Below, piece by piece: positions 58,904-64,000 of a stretch of 64,000 nucleotides of DNA; position 1 is the first letter of the stretch, and each line of letters starts with the position of its first letter. The notes under the pieces are model-generated. The model saw nothing but the letters and a program-made list of their open reading frames with translations. It had not been told where the DNA came from and did no database searches. This stretch comes from Puccinia triticina (lineage: Eukaryota > Basidiomycota > Pucciniomycetes > Pucciniales > Pucciniaceae), in NCBI RefSeq assembly GCF_026914185.1, contig NC_070574.1:124001-188000 (forward strand). The letters are read 5' to 3'. Made by a program: the position numbers and the translations under genes.

Positions 58904-59199
58904 ATAACGGAGCCATAAGGGGCTGAAGAGATCATAAAGAGATTCCAATCCGGCAGCTAGCCAGCAGCAATTGGCTAGCTTGGGCTTGTCTGACTTGGCG
59001 CGGCGGTAGGATGGATAGGCAGCCCACAGATTCTTGTTGAAATTTTGAGATTTTGGCGGCCATCCGACTTTCTTCTCATCAGCAAGTTCCTTGGTAGTGT
59101 CTGGCGGCCGTCCATTGTTGAAAAATTTGCCATTTCCTCGCTTGTGCTTCTTGCTGCCGAGTCCCAAGGTCGTACCAACCTCTTTGAAGCCGTCACCGT

Positions 59200-60136
59200 T
59201 GTGGTAGATGGAAAAGTGGAAAAATAAAAGGTTTTTTCTACGCCACCTAATTACTCATAATAGGCCTCAAGATACCATCAAATGGACCCCAGAAATGGAT
59301 TCTACGGCCAATTTCACCCCTAGTCACCACTGGAAGCACCCCTGGACCCCCTCTAGTGTGGAAGTTACACCTCATGGACACCTATCACATGGCCAGCCCC
59401 AGTAACCCAGCTGTCACCTGCTTCAACCCAAGTTTCACAGTAGTACACATATACACATCACAGGATAAAAACATACATCTCCCTGTCAGGCTACACTCAT
59501 TACATATTAACTACATACACCCCTTTATATACATAGTATGACATCATTTACACTGTTTCTGCATCCTCAGACTTTGTGTATACACTAATTCCCCCTGTAT
59601 GACAGCTCATGCAGTCTACTGTCACCTCATGCATGCATTAGAAGGTTCTTTTGTATATTCTGACACCATCCATGCGCCCCTGAGGGGTTATGACATCATT
59701 TGTATCTACTCCCACCAGCTAAAATCCCTCACCCTGTTGTCTAGATTAGCTGAAACCCTAACCCACAAGCCCCTTTGGGGCTCCACTTTTGTCTATGAAA
59801 GGAGCTCTCTCCACCCCCAGTGGTCTGCTCCCCAGTTTCTCACCGAGAACTCACAAGTCACCCAACACTCATCCACACTCAAATCCTAAAACCCTTATAA
59901 CAATAAATCAACCCTTATAACAACCATTCAACCCTTATAACAAAGTAATTGAAACACTTACACGTTGCCAGTCAAACAGATTTCATCTGGAACAGACCAG
60001 ACCTATCACTTAATAAAACTTGCCAAGCTGAGCTTGGTGGGTCTTGTTGACTGATAACAGAAGGGCAGAGCTTGCAACTCCATCATACCCTTCACCATTC
60101 AGCAAAAGGGTTTCATTACCACTTTTGAGTCTTACA
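59200..60136 (+). mobile_element. Solo LTR (937 bp) inside the MULE/USP gene, TSD CCGT
   Basis: It starts TGTGGTAGA and ends GAGTCTTACA, and CCGT flanks both sides (59196-59199, 60137-60140). It is the same family as 52416-53354. Removing it with one TSD restores the minus-strand frame (NRVPIKYGDGFKEVGTT), so the host transposon gene had an open frame here when the LTR arrived. The AGGAGCTCTCTCC motif marks the probable start region. Confidence 0.9.
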
Positions 60137-63100
60137 CCGTACTTGATTGGAACCCTGTTCATCAGTGCGTTCCAGTCTTTTTCCAGCATGTCGACAAAGG
60201 TGTAGAGGTCAATCATTCCAACCATCAAGAATTGTCTTCCTTCACTACAGGAGGAAAAGTGGTGTAAGAATATGTATTGCAAAAATGAAAAATGATTTGT
60301 AAAAATGAGGAGCTTACCTAAGACAATAGTAAGTCCGATGCAAGCTCTCCTGGCCATTTGTAGTGTCAGGAAACCCTTTGGGAGTGTCCTCAAGCCGTGG
60401 TTCCCGCGAGGGAAACAACAGGGCCTCAACATCTGAGACTGTCCACTAGGAATGACAATTGGGCTGCCTGGCTTCACCCTGGCAAGGCTGTTGAGACATA
60501 ATTTGAGCGGGCCCCTTGGTGAGGCCAATCCTCTGACCACCTGGGGCTTTACTTAACTGGTCTCTGTCCTGAAATCTTAATTGGTGCAAAAGTGGCCGGT
60601 AGGTGGCCCATGGTCAAACCTGCCCAATTAGCATCCCTACCAGTGTCCACCAATCAAGCCATTTTCGGACCTTTGGATAACGTCGTCAAATGTAGTTGAC
60701 CTTCTGTTCGTGAGTTTTTCCCTTTGGCTCGGCAGGCTCCAGGAGGGACATACATGCCTTTCGGAAAGGCTCCTAATAGTAAGATGAATGAATGTTTCAG
60801 CTGGTGGGTGATGGGTTGTAAACCTTTTGCGGAAATTTTGCAAGTGTTGTAAAAGTACTTTTGCAAAACATAATGGTTTGTAAAAGTACTTTTACAAATC
60901 ACATAAAGATTAAAGCTCAGACAAACTCACCTCTTGGTTGACCGTAATGAGAGCCCGGTTCTGCTTGACCCGTGTAATTGATTGTTGGAAATGCTCCCGG
61001 AAACCCTTCAACATCTTTCAAACCTCACTGCGAGTCCCCTGACGAAAAAACCTCAAGGTATGCCAACACAAATCCTTCAATTTGTGCAGTGGAGAAGTCA
61101 ACCACTTGTTGTACCAGTACATCTTGTTCGGAGGGTGTGATTGAAGCGGCCAAGAATTGACGGAACAATGTGGCAAAGTGGATCTTGTAATACTCCTCAC
61201 TTAATCCTTGCATCCACGTGAGTTGGATTGGAATCCATTGTTGGATTTTGTCGCAAAACATCAATGTGGTTAGCAGGTATCCGTTCTTGAAATACCGGTA
61301 AGTTAGGTCAGACAGAAGACCTCCGTTGTACACCTGATTTTTCTGATCTCAAGAAAATAAACAATCCAACATCCATTTTGTTTGGAACGTAAAGTGTTTG
61401 GATGATGGCATGAATGACAATGATATTATCCACAGACCCCGCCTGTAGAAGTAGTCTATCAGATTAGAAAAACAAATTAACAAAAAAATGAGTAATGAAA
61501 TTACTTACAAGGCCCATCCAAACATGTGCAAAAGAAATTGATCCCCCACGCCTCCTTTAAGTTTGTCAGGGGCTAATCCTAACTCCGCAAGTATTGTTCG
61601 GCGGTAATAAGCCAATTGATCCCAGTTGATGTAAGCCAAATGAATTGATACAACACTGTTGAATCCAGCGGAAGGATCAGTCCCCTTCCCAATCTGCAGA
61701 ACAAAGATAATGATAGTACAAATTATATCAGCGCTTTTGAATTGGAGATCAATTTACACTGGGTTGACATACCTTAAGCTTCAGGGCACCTGCTGTTGGA
61801 TTCTTTTTAATCTCGACCTTAAACTCTTCTTTGGCAATCCGATCTGGCTTTTTAGCCTCCGGCCAAGGATGAGGGTGAGTCCCTTTGTGTCTGAGCAGCC
61901 CCCATTGAGTTTGGAGGTGATGATCAAATTGAGTTGCAACCGTGTCAGGGCACTTCAGATGGCAAACGGTCCCCTTGCACTTGTTTGCCAGGCCTCTGCA
62001 TTTGTGTTTCCTGTGAAAAAAATGAATGGAAAGGGATAAGGAAATTGTCAGTATTGGATGAACATATGGTTTGTAAAATTAATTCGCAAACTAATGTGGT
62101 TTGTAAAATTCATTTGCAAGCAATATAGTTTGTAAAATTAATTTACAAACCAGACTTACTTCTTTCTTGCAAACTTCTCTTGACCAGCTTTTCCGGTTGG
62201 GGGTGGGCCTGCCCAATTGCACAATGGATTGTTGCACACAAGAGCGCCTAGACAGAAGTACCGGGTGACTTTCCAAGTCCGATTCTGGCGATAATTGACA
62301 GAGCACGTCTTGGAGTATCCAACAGTCCCAAAATTTGTCACTTTATCTCCAGGCAAGTGTAGAAAGGTAGTCCGTCCGTTTGGGTAGATGGGGTAGCCTT
62401 CCTTGTCAAGGGCACATCCATGATTGATGTAGGTTTTGAACTGCTCATCCAATTTGGGAAGAAACCACTCTTTTTCTTTTTCTTTTGCTTCGCGCTTTGG
62501 GTTAGGTCCAGTATTGTTATTGTCTGAGCCATTGTGGTTGTTGGCGTCGGAGCCATTTTTGGAGTTGGAATTGGAGCAATTGGCGTCATCAGAGAGGCTG
62601 GACGACTGGTCAGTACTTTCAACTACCTGCTGTTGACCTAGCTTAGACTTTGGAGGGCTTGGACCGGCATCTTCATCTTCATCGGAATCATATTTATTGA
62701 CAGCATCTGCGCTTTCATCATCAGCATCATCTGACAGAGTTGAGTCAGATGTTGGGGCGCTGTAATCATCTGAATCTTCCTTCCGCCCGGACTTCTTGGA
62801 CTTGGCCGCCAATTTGTACTTGTTGGATGATTTCAAGGGGATTTTGTTGGCGAAAGGGGATAGCTTGAGCTTTAAGACAGTTTTATTAGGCCTTGGGATT
62901 TTCTTCGGGGCAGAAACAACCGCTTGGGATGCCAAATCCTTCATTTTTGGCTGGGCGGAATTGGAATGCAACAAGCGAGGGGGTTTTGGGTGTGGAGGAC
63001 TTGCTGGCAGGGGGGATTTGGCAGAATTTGGGCTGATCGGAGGGATGAGCGTATTAATCACTTCCGTGGAGCTGATTGGATTGGGGGAAAAGGGAGGGGG

Positions 63101-63226
63101 GGAGCTGAGCGGGCTTGATTGAACAGGGCTGGAAGGTGGGACAAAGAGTCCAGCGCCAATCGATTTCGGATTTGTTGTGCTAGTTGTTTTTGGGCTACTT
63201 GGGTTTGTGGGAGGTTGTTCTGACAT

Positions 63227-63726
63227 GGTGGGCGGGATTTCCGATGGGTGGGTGGGAATTTTGGATGGCGGCTGACAGGGGTTGAAGGGAGGAGTCGTCG
63301 AGGATGAGGTGCCTGCATTGTTCTATTCTTGCTGATTAAGGTTTTTGGGATGCTGATGTTGTTTGTTGATTTGTGTTGTTGTTGGGGTTGTGTTCTTCAA
63401 GTTTAGGTTCTCATGGGTTGAAAATCTCCGGAGGTTGTAGTGCAAAATTGTATCTCACACTAAGTCAAAAGCTTATTTGCAAACGTAATTTCACATGACA
63501 TAATGCATTGCAAAGCTATAGTTTGTAAATTTATACATTCAAGGCGCTCTATGTACTTACACATCACTCACGTGTGAGAAATGCAAGACATGGTTTGGAG
63601 GCCATTAATAAATAATAGTATACTTCTAGTCAAGTAAAGAAGGCTAATGTTTAATCGAGTAAACATTTCCTGTGAAAGTTTATTTGAACTAAATTTACAT
63701 ACTATATTTTGCAATACATTTTTTTA
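63227..63726. other. 5' flank of the MULE/USP gene with TTTGCAAA words
   Basis: The sequence directly upstream of the start codon is G/T-rich. From 63430 on, TTTGTAAA, TTGCAAACG, GCAAAGCTATAGTTTGTAAA and TATATTTTGCAA recur as in 56085-56460. No recognisable terminal inverted repeat could be fixed. The outer end of the element is probably just before 63727. Confidence 0.45.
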
Positions 63727-64000
63727 GGGGCAGGCTAAATCCACACCAAAAAATTACTTCATCCACTCCAAAAATGGAGTGAACATTAGTCCACTCCAAC
63801 TTTCATTGGAGTGAACCATAGTCTACTCCAAATTTTGTTGGAGTGAACAAAATTACACTCCAAAAAAGCCTGTTTTTTGGAGTGTACCCATAATGCACTC
63901 CAAAAATTTTGGAGTAAACCCAATTCCACTCCAAAAATAATTTCTCCAAGGTAAAATGATTCATTTTTTTGGAGTGCACAGATTTTCACTCCAAATTTAT
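63727..64000. mobile_element. Left end of another TGGAGTG-word MITE, cut by the window
   Basis: GGGGCAGGCTAAATCCACAC at 63727 resembles the end GGGTCAGCCTAAATGCACTC of the 47210 element. It is followed by dense TTGGAGTGAA/TTCACTCCAA dyads up to the window edge. The other end is outside. Confidence 0.7.

Larger units (their letters stand above)
56619..63226 (-). pseudogene. MULE-like transposon gene: zinc finger + DDE + USP-like domain
   Basis: Start ATG 63224-63226 (MSEQPPTNPSSPKTT). An about 270-residue Ser/Pro-rich, acidic N-terminus is followed by WFLPKLDEQFKTYINHGCAL, then YFCLGALVCNNPLC. Across an intron comes HKCRGLANKCKGTVC and LLRHKGTHPHPWPE, a WRKY/GCM1-type Cys/His finger. MULE DDE-like blocks are MFCDKIQQWIPIQLTWM, LSEEYYKIHFATLFRQF, VVDFSTAQIEGFVLAY and PDTTNGQESLHRTYY. 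After an LTR, LANCCWLAAGLESLYDLFSP resembles the Cys box of ubiquitin-specific proteases. SISRGYWAHHHYWCKV-like His box (TLISRGYWAHHHYWCKVL) and TSWVFYSCVWTPSEEEYVD lie near the end, then a basic tail (ARRRSGRIKR). Frameshifts near 61340 and 61020 and two LTRs show this copy is dead. A single original ORF is inferred. Confidence 0.6.

Overview
This window looks like nuclear DNA of a rust fungus (Pucciniales, Puccinia-like). It has very short introns, a fungal Mediator MED13 gene, a CalB-type secreted lipase, a lineage-specific gene family of unknown function, a pair of small secreted proteins, and a very heavy load of transposons and MITEs. The organism call is inferred from gene content; no marker gene was compared.

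Host genes cover about a third of the window. SEC63 (minus, 4304-7274) and a many-exon CalB-like lipase (plus, 8247-11084) are divergent around a roughly 1 kb intergenic region. A secreted-protein gene (minus, 15922-17430) has a paralogue at 25786-26583. MED13 (plus, 27218-34219) follows. Then come a broken member (34843-36164), an intact member (41547-42885, minus), a second broken member (43074-44452) and a decayed relic (40783-41345) of a helical family I do not recognise.

The rest is a layered transposon graveyard. I could date several insertions from target-site duplications (TSDs). A 2.5 kb hAT transposon with an almost intact transposase lies at 13274-15771 (TSD TTGTCAAT). A second hAT gene (50702-56084) was hit by two hAT MITEs, a 939-bp solo LTR and probably another LTR. 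A large MULE-like gene (56619-63226, minus) joins a WRKY/GCM-type zinc finger and a DDE domain to what looks like a ubiquitin-specific-protease domain, and it is interrupted by LTRs. A Ty1/copia RNase H relic (2035-3493) is split by at least three MITEs. Helitron-helicase and tyrosine-recombinase fragments lie at 45-47 kb.

The most unusual signal is a class of MITEs built almost entirely from one short word in both orientations. Examples are TGGAGTGCA, GCGTAGCG, GGTAACG, AACCCAACCC and GGGTACCC. Most have clean 8-bp TSDs. A second, palindromic word (ATGACCGGTCAT) forms hairpin arrays inside MITEs whose terminal repeats are otherwise unrelated; the largest has roughly 25-30 hairpin units at 47560-48925. 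Exon boundaries were set by eye from GT/AG sites and protein similarity and have not been checked against transcripts.
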